Under the pieces are notes generated by a model. The model was not told the origin of the DNA and ran no database searches. It saw only the letters and a list, made by a program, of their open reading frames with translations. This document shows, one piece after another, positions 1 to 8,065 of a DNA stretch of 64,000 nt; position 1 is the stretch's first letter, and every line of letters begins with the position of its first letter. The stretch spans positions 7,254,001 to 7,318,000 of the forward strand of contig NZ_CP029192.1 of the NCBI RefSeq assembly GCF_008642315.1, in the 5' to 3' direction. Both the position numbers and the translations under genes were made by a program. The DNA comes from Streptomyces venezuelae. Its GTDB lineage: Bacteria > Actinomycetota > Actinomycetes > Streptomycetales > Streptomycetaceae.

Positions 1-659
1 GCCTCCACGAGCGCCGTGTGCTGCCGCTGCGAGTGCTCCAGGTTCCGCACGAGCAGCGGGATGCAGTCCAGGAGGTCGTTGACGGTCGCGCGGACCGCCG
101 CGTACTGCGCGGTGAGCGTCGGCGACCCGCACAGCTCGGCGAGCGTGAGGTGCAGCAGGGTGTCCTGGCGCCGGTACTCCGCGAGGGGCGCGTCGTGCGT
201 CCGGGTCAGCGCCGTGCGCAGCCGGTCCGCCTGCTCGTCGGTCAGGCCGTGTGCCGCGCACAGCCCGGCCGCGCCGACCTCCATGACCTCGCGGAAGCGC
301 AGCGCGTCCTCGACGTCGACGTCCTTGATGCGGCGCCGCAGCTCGTCCTCGCCGGGCGCCTCGGGACGCGGCCGCACGAACGTGCCGCCGTACCGCCCGC
401 GACGCGACTCGACCAGGCCCTGGTCCTGCAGCACCTTCAGGACCTCGCGCAGCGTGACCCTGCTGATGCCGAGGCGGTCGGCGAGTTCCCGCTCCGACGG
501 CAGGCGTTCCCCGCCGGGCACCAGGCCGAGCCGGACGACCTGGAGGATCTGCTCCAGGGCCTCCTCGAAGCCGTTGCCCGCCCGCACCGGGCGCAGCACC
601 GCCGTCAGGCGCTCGTCGTCCGGCGCGGACGCCGCCGTGCCCTCTTCCGGGTGCGACAT
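1..659 (-). CDS. FadR-subfamily GntR transcriptional regulator (C-terminus beyond window edge)
   Basis: Cytoplasmic one-component repressor. The visible 219 codons start at ATG (657-659 on the plus strand) with an AAGGGGG ribosome site seven bases upstream. Around residues 45-75 is a winged-helix motif (ERELADRLGISRVTLREVL), the GntR pattern; after a linker the protein becomes helical (DVEDALRFREVMEVGAAGL), the start of an FCD effector domain as in FadR. It is divergent from the glutamine-synthetase-like operon at 735 and shares its 75-bp intergenic region, so control of that operon is the obvious inference. The effector is unknown; an amine or its degradation product would fit. The last residues lie to the left of the window. 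Confidence 0.85.
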   Translation of the reverse strand, partial: MSHPEEGTAASAPDDERLTAVLRPVRAGNGFEEALEQILQVVRLGLVPGGERLPSERELADRLGISRVTLREVLKVLQDQGLVESRRGRYGGTFVRPRPEAPGEDELRRRIKDVDVEDALRFREVMEVGAAGLCAAHGLTDEQADRLRTALTRTHDAPLAEYRRQDTLLHLTLAELCGSPTLTAQYAAVRATVNDLLDCIPLLVRNLEHSQRQHTALVE

Positions 660-671
660 CTCCGTACCCCC

Positions 672-701
672 TTCCCAAGCAATGGTTCTCGGCAATACCT
701 T
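672..701 (+). promoter_or_regulatory. candidate promoter of the glnA4 operon
   Basis: TTCCCA (672-677) and TACCTT (696-701) are separated by 18 bases, about 30 bp ahead of the GTG at 735. The -35 match is weak. The segment lies between the divergent GntR gene and the operon, so an operator for that regulator probably overlaps it, although no clean palindrome is visible. Confidence 0.35.
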
Positions 702-734
702 ATGGCTCCCGGCTGACCCAAGGAGGCTTTTCCC

Positions 735-2105
735 GTGGCAGACCGCACACCCCCGCTGGCCGTCGAGGAGCTCAAGGCCCTCGTCGCGAGCGGCGAGATC
801 GACACTGTCGTCCTGGCCTTCCCCGATATGCAGGGGCGGCTCCAGGGCAAGCGGTTCGCCGCCCGCTTCTTCCTCGAAGAGGTCCTCGAACACGGCACGG
901 AGGGCTGCAACTACCTCCTCGCCGTCGACGCCGACATGAACACCGTCGGGGGCTACGCGATGTCCTCCTGGGACCGCGGCTACGGCGACTTCGCCATGCA
1001 CGCCGACCTCTCCACCCTGCGCCGGGTCCCCTGGAACGAGGGCACCGCGATGCTGATCGCGGACCTCGCCTGGAACGACTCCTCGCCCGTGGTCGCCGCG
1101 CCCCGCCAGATCCTGCGCCGCCAGCTGGAGCGCCTCGCGGAGCTCGGCTACACCGCGCACGTCGGCACGGAGCTCGAATTCATCGTCTTCAAGGACACCT
1201 ACGAACAGGCCTGGGACGCCGGTTACAAGGACCTCACGCCCGCCAACCAGTACAACATCGACTACTCCGTCCTCGGCACCGGCCGCATCGAACCCCTCCT
1301 GCGCCGCATCCGCAACGACATGGCGGCCGCCGGGCTCACCGTCGAGTCGGCCAAGGGCGAGTGCAACCCCGGCCAGCACGAGATCGTGTTCAAGTACGAC
1401 GAGGCCCTCGTCACCTGCGACCAGCACGCCATCTACAAGACCGGCGCCAAGGAGATCGCGGCCCAGGAAGGTGTCTCCCTCACCTTCATGGCCAAGTTCA
1501 ACGAGCGCGAGGGCAACTCCTGCCACATCCACCTCTCGCTCCAGGACGCCGACGGCACCAACGTCATGGCGGGCTCCGCGGACGACCCCGGCAGCATGTC
1601 GCCCGTCATGCGGCACTTCCTCGCGGGCCAGCTCGCCGCACTCCGCGACTTCTCCCTCCTCTACGCGCCCAACATCAACTCCTACAAGCGGTTCCAGCCC
1701 GGCACGTTCGCGCCGACCGCCGCCGCCTGGGGGTACGACAACCGCACCTGCGCGCTCCGCGTCGTCGGCCACGGCCGCTCCATGCGGTTCGAGAACCGGC
1801 TGCCCGGCGGAGACGTCAACCCGCACCTCGCCGTCGCGGCCCTCGTCGCCGCGGGCCTGTACGGGATGGAGCACAAGCTCGAACTGCCCGAGGAGTGCAC
1901 GGGCAACGCCTACACCGGCGAGTACGAGCACGTCCCCACCACCCTGCGCGAGGCCGCCGAGCTCTGGGAGAACAGCCCCGTCGCCAAGGCCGCCTTCGGC
2001 GACGAGGTCGTCGCGCACTACCGCAACATGGCGCGGGTCGAGCTGCAGGCCTTCGACTCCGCGGTGACCGACTGGGAGCTCCGCCGCTCCTTCGAACGCA
2101 TGTGA
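735..2105 (+). CDS. glnA4: glutamine synthetase-like gamma-glutamyl-amide ligase, GlnA4 type
   Basis: ATP-dependent ligase of the glutamine synthetase fold, 456 residues, cytoplasmic. Family signatures appear in order: GTELEFIVF (metal Glu), NPGQHEIVFKY, CHIHLSL, SYKRFQPGTFAP and the ENRLPGGDVNPHLA block. The adenylylation loop of true GlnA is not apparent. Starts at GTG 735 behind AAGGAGG. In S. coelicolor the syntenic gene SCO1613 encodes GlnA4, shown to make gamma-glutamylethanolamide, so the same ethanolamine-handling role is inferred here. The next gene, an aldehyde dehydrogenase, follows within nine bases and an SDR follows that, as expected for oxidation of the glutamylated amine. The exact substrate cannot be read from sequence; other GlnA-like enzymes use polyamines. 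Confidence 0.85.
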   Translation: MADRTPPLAVEELKALVASGEIDTVVLAFPDMQGRLQGKRFAARFFLEEVLEHGTEGCNYLLAVDADMNTVGGYAMSSWDRGYGDFAMHADLSTLRRVPWNEGTAMLIADLAWNDSSPVVAAPRQILRRQLERLAELGYTAHVGTELEFIVFKDTYEQAWDAGYKDLTPANQYNIDYSVLGTGRIEPLLRRIRNDMAAAGLTVESAKGECNPGQHEIVFKYDEALVTCDQHAIYKTGAKEIAAQEGVSLTFMAKFNEREGNSCHIHLSLQDADGTNVMAGSADDPGSMSPVMRHFLAGQLAALRDFSLLYAPNINSYKRFQPGTFAPTAAAWGYDNRTCALRVVGHGRSMRFENRLPGGDVNPHLAVAALVAAGLYGMEHKLELPEECTGNAYTGEYEHVPTTLREAAELWENSPVAKAAFGDEVVAHYRNMARVELQAFDSAVTDWELRRSFERM

Positions 2106-2113
2106 GGAACGAC

Positions 2114-3466
2114 TTGCTGCAGGTACTCAACCCGGCGACCGAAGAGGTCGTCGCGTCCGTCCCGGCCGCCACCGCGTCCGACGTCGACGCCGCCGTCGCA
2201 CGCGCCACCAGGGCCCAGGAGAAGTGGGCGGCCACCGCCCCCGCCGACCGCGCGCGCCTCCTGCGCCGCTTCGCCACCACCGTCGACGCACACATCGAGG
2301 AACTCGCCCGGTTGGAGGTCCGCGAAGCGGGCCACCTCATCGGCAACGCCCGCTGGGAAGCCGGCAACGTCCGCGACCTGCTCGACTACGCCGCCGGGGG
2401 AGCGGAGCGCCTCAACGGCCGCCAGATCCCCGTCGCGGGCGGCCTGAACGTCACCGTCCTCGAACCCCTCGGCGTCGTCGGCGTCATCGCCCCCTGGAAC
2501 TTCCCGATGCCGATCGCCGCGTGGGGCACCGCCCCCGCCCTCGCGGCGGGCAACGCGGTCATCCTCAAACCCGCCGAGACCACCCCGCTCACCGCGCTCC
2601 GCCTCGCCGAACTCGCCCTCGAAGCAGGCCTGCCCGAAGACCTCTTCCAGGTCCTGCCCGGCACCGGCACGGAAGCGGGCAACGCGCTTGTCGAGCACCC
2701 CGGCGTCGCCAAGATCGTGTTCACCGGCTCCACCCGCGTCGGCAAGCGGATCATGGCCCGGTGCGCCGACCGCGTGAAGCGCCTGACCCTCGAACTCGGC
2801 GGCAAGAGCCCCAACATCGTCTTCGCCGACGCCGACGTGGAAGCCGCGGCACTGGCCACCCCCATGTCGTACCTGGACAACTCGGGCCAGGACTGCTGCG
2901 CCCGCACCCGCGTCCTCGTCCAGCGCTCGGTGTACGACCGGTTCCTGGAGGTCGTCGCGCCCGCGGTGGAGTCGATCGTCGTGGGCGACCCGTCCGACGA
3001 GAAGACGCAGATGGGCCCGCTGATCTCCAAGGTCCAGCTGGACCGCGTCCACTCCTACGTCACCCCCGGAGACGGCATCCACGGGACGGCGCCCGAGGGC
3101 CCCGGCTTCTGGTTCCCGCCGACGCTGCTCACCGACGTCGACCCGGACTCGCCGGTGGCCACGGAAGAGGTCTTCGGTCCCGTCGCCGTCGTCATCCCCT
3201 TCGACGACGAGGCCGACGCCGTCCGCCTCGCCAACGCCACCGACCACGGCCTGTCCGGCTCCGTCTGGACGCGTGACGTCGGCCGCGCCCTGCGCGTGTC
3301 CGGGGCGGTCAGGGCAGGCAACCTGTCCGTCAACTCGCACTCCAGCGTGCGCTATTGGACGCCGTTCGGGGGCTACAAGCAGTCCGGACTCGGCCGCGAA
3401 CTCGGCCCCGACGCGCTCACCGCATTCACCGAGACCAAGAACGTCTTCATCAGCACGGAGGCCTGA
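2114..3466 (+). CDS. NAD(P)-dependent aldehyde dehydrogenase
   Basis: ALDH superfamily enzyme, about 450 residues, oxidising an aldehyde to the acid. Visible: PWNFPMPIAAWGTAPALAAG (cofactor-binding region), FTGSTRVGKRI, LELGGKSPN with the general-base Glu, and NSGQDCCARTR with the catalytic Cys. The chosen start is TTG 2114, because TGAGGA lies five to six bases upstream and the alignment LLQVLNPATEE begins there; GTG 2102, overlapping the stop of the preceding gene, is an alternative without a ribosome site. It is translationally coupled to the GlnA4-like ligase, so its substrate is probably an aldehyde from the glutamylated or free amine. Slightly shorter than typical (about 480) ALDHs. Confidence 0.88.
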   Translation: MLQVLNPATEEVVASVPAATASDVDAAVARATRAQEKWAATAPADRARLLRRFATTVDAHIEELARLEVREAGHLIGNARWEAGNVRDLLDYAAGGAERLNGRQIPVAGGLNVTVLEPLGVVGVIAPWNFPMPIAAWGTAPALAAGNAVILKPAETTPLTALRLAELALEAGLPEDLFQVLPGTGTEAGNALVEHPGVAKIVFTGSTRVGKRIMARCADRVKRLTLELGGKSPNIVFADADVEAAALATPMSYLDNSGQDCCARTRVLVQRSVYDRFLEVVAPAVESIVVGDPSDEKTQMGPLISKVQLDRVHSYVTPGDGIHGTAPEGPGFWFPPTLLTDVDPDSPVATEEVFGPVAVVIPFDDEADAVRLANATDHGLSGSVWTRDVGRALRVSGAVRAGNLSVNSHSSVRYWTPFGGYKQSGLGRELGPDALTAFTETKNVFISTEA

Positions 3467-3470
3467 ACCC

Positions 3471-4250
3471 ATGACAGAAAACATCTGCCGCCGCCTCGTG
3501 GGCCGTACCGCCGTCATCACCGGCGCCGGCAGCGGCATCGGCCTCGCCACCGCGCGCCGCCTCGCCTCCGAGGGCGCCAACGTCGTCTGCGGCGACATCG
3601 ACGAGACCGCGGGCAAGGCCGTCGCCGAGGAGGTCGGCGGGACCTTCGTGAAGGTCGACGTCACCGACGCCGAGCAGGTCGAGGCGCTCTTCAAGACGGC
3701 CTTCGACACGTACGGCTCCGTCGACATCGCGTTCAACAACGCGGGCATCTCGCCGCCCGACGACGACTCCATCCTCGACACCGGCCTGGAGGCCTGGAAG
3801 CGCGTCCAGGACGTCAACCTCACCTCCGTGTACCTGTGCTGCAAGGCCGCCATCCCCTACATGCGGCGCCAGGGCAAGGGCTCCATCATCAACACCGCCT
3901 CGTTCGTGGCCCGCATGGGCGCGGCGACGTCGCAGATCTCCTACACCGCGTCCAAGGGCGGCGTCCTCGCCATGTCCCGCGAACTCGGCGTGCAGTTCGC
4001 CCGCGAGGGCATCCGCGTCAACGCGCTCTGCCCGGGCCCGGTCAACACCCCGCTCCTCCAGGAACTGTTCGCCAAGGACCCCGAGCGGGCCGCCCGCCGC
4101 CTCGTGCACATTCCCGTGGGCCGCTTCGCCGAGGCCGAGGAGATGGCCTCCGCGGTGGCGTTCCTCGCCAGCGACGACTCCTCGTTCGTGAACGCGACGG
4201 ACTTCCTCGTCGACGGCGGGCTCACGGGGGCGTACGTCACACCGCTGTAG
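3471..4250 (+). CDS. short-chain dehydrogenase/reductase (SDR)
   Basis: Classical SDR oxidoreductase, 259 residues. The Rossmann glycine motif TGAGSGIG is near residue 18, an acidic residue after the second strand (CGDID) favours NAD(H), NNAG follows at about residue 90, and the catalytic SYTASK motif lies near residue 160. The C-terminus has the usual FLVDGG ending. It starts at ATG four bases after the ALDH stop and ends the three-gene operon; a strong hairpin follows. The operon points to oxidation of an alcohol or amine-derived intermediate, but the substrate is not readable. Confidence in the family is high. Confidence 0.88.
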   Translation: MTENICRRLVGRTAVITGAGSGIGLATARRLASEGANVVCGDIDETAGKAVAEEVGGTFVKVDVTDAEQVEALFKTAFDTYGSVDIAFNNAGISPPDDDSILDTGLEAWKRVQDVNLTSVYLCCKAAIPYMRRQGKGSIINTASFVARMGAATSQISYTASKGGVLAMSRELGVQFAREGIRVNALCPGPVNTPLLQELFAKDPERAARRLVHIPVGRFAEAEEMASAVAFLASDDSSFVNATDFLVDGGLTGAYVTPL

Positions 4251-4286
4251 GCCTCACCCCGCAGTTCACCAAGGGGCCACCCACCC

Positions 4287-4318
4287 GTCAGCCGGGCGTC
4301 GCACGACGCCCGGCTGAC
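4287..4318 (+). terminator. hairpin terminator after the glnA4 operon
   Basis: Perfect 14-bp stem (4287-4300 with 4305-4318) and a GCAC loop, 36 bases after the SDR stop. It has no U tract, which is common for Streptomyces terminators. Confidence 0.7.
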
Positions 4319-4342
4319 CTGCGTAGACACGGGAGCGTGTAC

Positions 4343-5650
4343 ATGAACCTCAAGCGCCGCTGCACCGCCGCAGCCGCCGTGCTGGCCGTCGCCGGGACCG
4401 GCCTCCTCGGCGTCCAGGCCACCGCAGAAGCAACGCAGCACGCCCGGCCGAAGGCCGAGAAGTGCCCCACGCTGACCGTCTCCGAAGGCTGGTACGGCAA
4501 GAACAAGGCGCGCCTCCAGCGCATGGTGGACCAGTACGGCAGATGCGGTGACGGCAGGGGCGGCGCCAAGCCCGTCGCCACCTTCGACTGGGACAACACC
4601 GTCATCAAGAACGACATCGGCGACGCCACCATGTTCTGGCTGCTGCGCAACGGCAGGATACGCACCCCGCAGCGCGGCGACTGGCACACCACCAGCCGCT
4701 ACCTCACCGACACCGCGGCCAAGGCCCTCGCCAAGGCCTGCCCCACCACCCGCACCACCCTGCCCACCCGCCACGACACGGCCTGCGCCGACGAGATCCT
4801 CTCCGTCTACAGCGAGGGCACCACGACCGCGGGCAGGGCCGCCTTCGCCGGCTTCGACCACCGCCGCATGGAACCGCAGTACGCCTGGCTCGCACAGCTC
4901 ACCCGCGGCTGGTCCACGCGTCAGGTGAAGCAGTTCGCGGCCGCCGCCCGCGAGGAGAACCTCGCGGCGCCCATCGGCACGGAGCAGAAGGTCGGCACGC
5001 ACCGGGTCACCGGCTGGGTGCGCTACTACGACCAGCAGCGCGACCTGATCCGCACCCTCAAGAAGGCCGGCTTCGCCGTCCACATCGTCTCCGCCTCGCC
5101 CGAGCCGGTCGCCGAGGTGTGGGGGAGGGCCCTGGGCATCGACGCCCGCCACACCCTCGGCATCCGCAACGTCACCGCCCACGGGAAGCTGACCGCGCAC
5201 CTCAAGGGCTGCGGCACCGTCAGGGACGGCGACGACTCGATGATCACGTACATCGACGGCAAGCGCTGCTGGATCAACAAGGAGATCTTCGGCGTGCGCG
5301 GCGCGGCGGCCGAGAAGGTCCAACCGGCGGCGAGACGCCAGGTGTTCGCGGCGGGCGACTCCGACACGGACGTCTCCTTCCTGCGCGACGCCACCGGTCT
5401 CCGGCTCGTCCTGAACCGCAACAAGAACGAACTGATGTGCCGCGCCTACGAGAACGGCGACGGGCGCTGGCTGGTGAACCCCATGTTCATCGAACCGAAG
5501 GGCCGCAAGGCCGACCCCTACCCCTGCGCCTCCACCGGATACACCGAACGGAGCGGCGGCCAGGGCCCGGTGCGCCGTACGGACGGCTCCGTGATCCCCG
5601 ATCAGAGGGACACGGTGTACGGGGCGCCGGCACCGTCGTCAGGCTCGTAG
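4343..5650 (+). CDS. secreted HAD-superfamily phosphatase, copy 1
   Basis: 435 residues with a Sec-type signal peptide (MNLKRR, then an Ala/Val-rich core, ending near ATAEA). HAD motif I is FDWDNT with nucleophile and acid Asp at residues 82 and 84; motif II is HIVSASPEP; motif IV is AAGDSDTDVSF. The DxDNT signature and length recall phosphorylcholine/phosphoserine-type phosphatases such as Pseudomonas PchP. ATG 4343 is chosen over in-frame GTG 4337 because GGGAG then sits seven bases away. It acts outside the membrane and is followed at once by a paralogue. Next to an ethanolamine-type operon, release of a phosphorylated amine head group is a reasonable inference, not a demonstrated function. 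Confidence 0.75.
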   Translation: MNLKRRCTAAAAVLAVAGTGLLGVQATAEATQHARPKAEKCPTLTVSEGWYGKNKARLQRMVDQYGRCGDGRGGAKPVATFDWDNTVIKNDIGDATMFWLLRNGRIRTPQRGDWHTTSRYLTDTAAKALAKACPTTRTTLPTRHDTACADEILSVYSEGTTTAGRAAFAGFDHRRMEPQYAWLAQLTRGWSTRQVKQFAAAAREENLAAPIGTEQKVGTHRVTGWVRYYDQQRDLIRTLKKAGFAVHIVSASPEPVAEVWGRALGIDARHTLGIRNVTAHGKLTAHLKGCGTVRDGDDSMITYIDGKRCWINKEIFGVRGAAAEKVQPAARRQVFAAGDSDTDVSFLRDATGLRLVLNRNKNELMCRAYENGDGRWLVNPMFIEPKGRKADPYPCASTGYTERSGGQGPVRRTDGSVIPDQRDTVYGAPAPSSGS

Positions 5651-5672
5651 GACTGATGTACGGTCCACTCGC

Positions 5673-7004
5673 ATGCGTAACAGAAACATTTTGGCGCTGA
5701 CTCTGGCCGCGGCCGCCACCCTGGCGGCCGTGCCCGCAGCACTCCCCGCGGCCGCCGCCACGGCCGCGCAGCCCATGAACTCCCGTACCGCCTCCCGTGC
5801 TGCGGGCGGCGACTGCCCGCAGCTCTCCAAGAAGCTGGAGTGGTACGGGAACAACCGCGCCAAGCTCCAGCGGACCATCGACGAGCGCGGCACCTGCGCG
5901 AACCCGGGCCTGGGCCACGGCAGGAACAAGCGCCCGGTCGCCGCGTTCGACTGGGACAACACCATCACGAAGAACGACGTCACCGACGCGACCATCGCCT
6001 GGTCGCTGCGGCACGACAAGATCCTGCGCCCCAAGAGCTGGAAGTCCACCAGCAAGTGGATGACCGACGACGCGCACCGCGCGCTCACCGAGGCGTGCGG
6101 CACGAAGGTGCCCGTCGGCAAGCCGCTGCCCACCTCCAGGAACACCGCCTGCGCCGACGAGATCTTCGAGGTCCGCGAGGACGGGAAGACGATGAGCGGC
6201 GCCGCCGCGTTCGCGGGGAAGTGGGACCACCGGCACACCGTCCCGCAGTACGCCTGGGTGCCGCAGCTCTTCGCCGGGCACACCGTCCCCGAACTGGAGT
6301 CGTACGCCGCGAAGGCCCGCAAGGAGGCGCTCGCCGCACCCGTCGGCGCGACGCAGACCGTCGGCACGCACGAGATCCCCGGTTACGTCCGCTACTACGA
6401 CCAGCAGCGCGACCTGATCCGCACCCTCAAGAAGGCCGGCTTCGACGTCTACATCGTCTCGGCGGGCTCGGAGCCGGTCACCGAGGTCTGGGCTTCCGGC
6501 AAGGGGGGCGTGGGCATCGACCGCAAGCACACGGTCGCCATCCGTTCCGTCCTCGACCGCAAGGGCCGGATCACCACCTGGAACCAGGGCTGCGGCGGCG
6601 TCCCCGTCAACAAGGGCGAGGCCATCCCGTACATCGACGGCAAGCGCTGCTGGATCAACCAGGAGATCTTCAAGATCAAGGGCAAGAAGGCCTGGGACAA
6701 GCAGGACTTCGGGCACCGCATCGCCCTCGGCGGCGGCGACGCCGACACGGACGTGACGTTCGTCGGCGACGCCACGGGCGCGCACCTCGTCCTGAACCGC
6801 AACAAGAGCGAGTTCATGTGCCGTGCGTACGACAACGCGGACGGCCGCTGGGTCGTGAACCCCATGTTCATCGAGCCGCTGCCGCAGAAGGAGGGCACCT
6901 ACCCGTGCTCGACCGGCGCGTACAACGAGCACGACGGGAGCAAGGGTCCGGTGCTGCGGGAGGACGGGTCGGTGGTGCCGGACCAGGAGGACCGGGTCCA
7001 CTGA
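5673..7004 (+). CDS. secreted HAD-superfamily phosphatase, copy 2
   Basis: 443 residues, paralogous to the preceding gene over its whole length. Ala-rich signal peptide with probable cleavage after AAATA. HAD motif I FDWDNT places the catalytic Asp residues at 93 and 95; motif II is YIVSAGSEPVTEVW; motif IV is GGGDADTDVTF. Both copies share RYYDQQRDLIRTLKKAGF, YIDGKRCWIN and VLNRNK blocks, showing tandem duplication, but the N-terminal third has diverged, which may mean different substrates. The gap is only 22 bases, and no strong ribosome site precedes ATG 5673. Same inferred role: hydrolysis of extracellular phosphate esters. Confidence 0.75.
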   Translation: MRNRNILALTLAAAATLAAVPAALPAAAATAAQPMNSRTASRAAGGDCPQLSKKLEWYGNNRAKLQRTIDERGTCANPGLGHGRNKRPVAAFDWDNTITKNDVTDATIAWSLRHDKILRPKSWKSTSKWMTDDAHRALTEACGTKVPVGKPLPTSRNTACADEIFEVREDGKTMSGAAAFAGKWDHRHTVPQYAWVPQLFAGHTVPELESYAAKARKEALAAPVGATQTVGTHEIPGYVRYYDQQRDLIRTLKKAGFDVYIVSAGSEPVTEVWASGKGGVGIDRKHTVAIRSVLDRKGRITTWNQGCGGVPVNKGEAIPYIDGKRCWINQEIFKIKGKKAWDKQDFGHRIALGGGDADTDVTFVGDATGAHLVLNRNKSEFMCRAYDNADGRWVVNPMFIEPLPQKEGTYPCSTGAYNEHDGSKGPVLREDGSVVPDQEDRVH

Positions 7005-7056
7005 TCGGACTCCTTGTACTCACCGGACTCGGTGTACCGATCTTCGCGGCACGTCT

Positions 7057-7062
7057 TAGAGT
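7057..7062 (+). promoter_or_regulatory. -10 box of a probable leaderless promoter
   Basis: TAGAGT lies six bases before the ATG at 7069, which places the transcription start at or next to the start codon. No convincing -35 is seen. Confidence 0.45.
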
Positions 7063-7068
7063 TCCGGG

Positions 7069-8028
7069 ATGAGCATGTCGACCCCGCCCGGCTGGTACCC
7101 GGACCCGCACCAGCCGTCCGTCGAGCGTTGGTGGGACGGTTCCGCGTGGACCGAGCACCGGCGGACCCCCGAGTACGCCCAAGCCGCCCCCGCACAGCAG
7201 GGGTTCGGGCCGCCGCAGGCCACGACGTCGGTCATGCCGGTCGCGTCGGGTGGCGGCGGGGGCCGGGCGAAGGTCGTCGCGCTGGGCGTCGCGGGGGTCG
7301 TCCTCGTCGGAGCCATCGTCGCGGGCGCCGTCACCCTCACCGGGGGCGACGACGACCCGCAGGGCGGCACACCGGCGCCGAGCGCGTCCGCGAAGGACGG
7401 CCCGGAACCGGTCGCCTCGGAGAAGGAGAAGTCGGCGTCGCCGAGCACCGACCCCGACCCGGACACCCTCGTCGACGACCTCAACGGCATCACGCTCCCC
7501 GTGCCCGAGGGCTGGGAGAAGGACGACGACTCCTTCGGCAGCGGCGCGACGATCCAGACCCCGGACATCGTCGACTGCCCGGGCGGCTCCGGGCTCTGCC
7601 GCGAGGGCACGGTCACGTCGACCACCGTGACGGGCACCGACGAGACGGACCCCAAGGCCCTCGCCCTCGGTGACATCAAGGACGCGGCGGACGCCGCCTT
7701 CGACAAGGACAAGCTGGACAACCAGCCCTACGGCGGCATCACCAGCCACGAAAAGGTCAAGGAAGGCCAGGTGGCCGTCGCGGGCCGCACCGGCTACTTC
7801 GTGCGCTGGCGCGTCCACACGGCGAAGGGCGACGGCGGCTACGTCCAGTCGCTGTCCTTCGCGTCGAGCGTCGGCTCCGAGTCGATGATCATGGTCCGCT
7901 TCAACGTCGGCGCGGGCGACGGCGCGCCGCCGGTCTCCGTCCTCGACGAGATCACCGACGGGATCCGCTCGGTCGACGACAGCGCGACGGGCGGCGGCGT
8001 GGGCAACGACGTGGAGCCGACGCCGTAG
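7069..8028 (+). CDS. DUF2510 membrane-anchored protein
   Basis: 319 residues. The N-terminus is a DUF2510 module (PPGWYPDP, RWWDGSAWT), a short Trp-rich domain of actinobacterial membrane proteins. One transmembrane helix follows at about residues 65-87 (VVALGVAGVVLVGAIVAGAV), then an extracytoplasmic acidic and Ser-rich linker (about 90-140) and a folded C-terminal domain (about 140-310). Topology: small cytoplasmic domain, large outer domain. It resembles surface-exposed proteins of unknown role. Convergent with the downstream deaminase gene. No enzymatic motif is visible. Confidence 0.75.
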   Translation: MSMSTPPGWYPDPHQPSVERWWDGSAWTEHRRTPEYAQAAPAQQGFGPPQATTSVMPVASGGGGGRAKVVALGVAGVVLVGAIVAGAVTLTGGDDDPQGGTPAPSASAKDGPEPVASEKEKSASPSTDPDPDTLVDDLNGITLPVPEGWEKDDDSFGSGATIQTPDIVDCPGGSGLCREGTVTSTTVTGTDETDPKALALGDIKDAADAAFDKDKLDNQPYGGITSHEKVKEGQVAVAGRTGYFVRWRVHTAKGDGGYVQSLSFASSVGSESMIMVRFNVGAGDGAPPVSVLDEITDGIRSVDDSATGGGVGNDVEPTP

Positions 8029-8065
8029 GGGCACGCGGGTATGTGGGTACGCGGCCGGGGGCGGG

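Noticed and set aside
2018..3853. Long open frame of 611 codons on the minus strand opposite the ALDH and SDR genes
   Set aside because: Typical high-GC shadow: low-complexity Gly/Arg/Asp-rich translation with no motifs, opposite two clearly identified genes.
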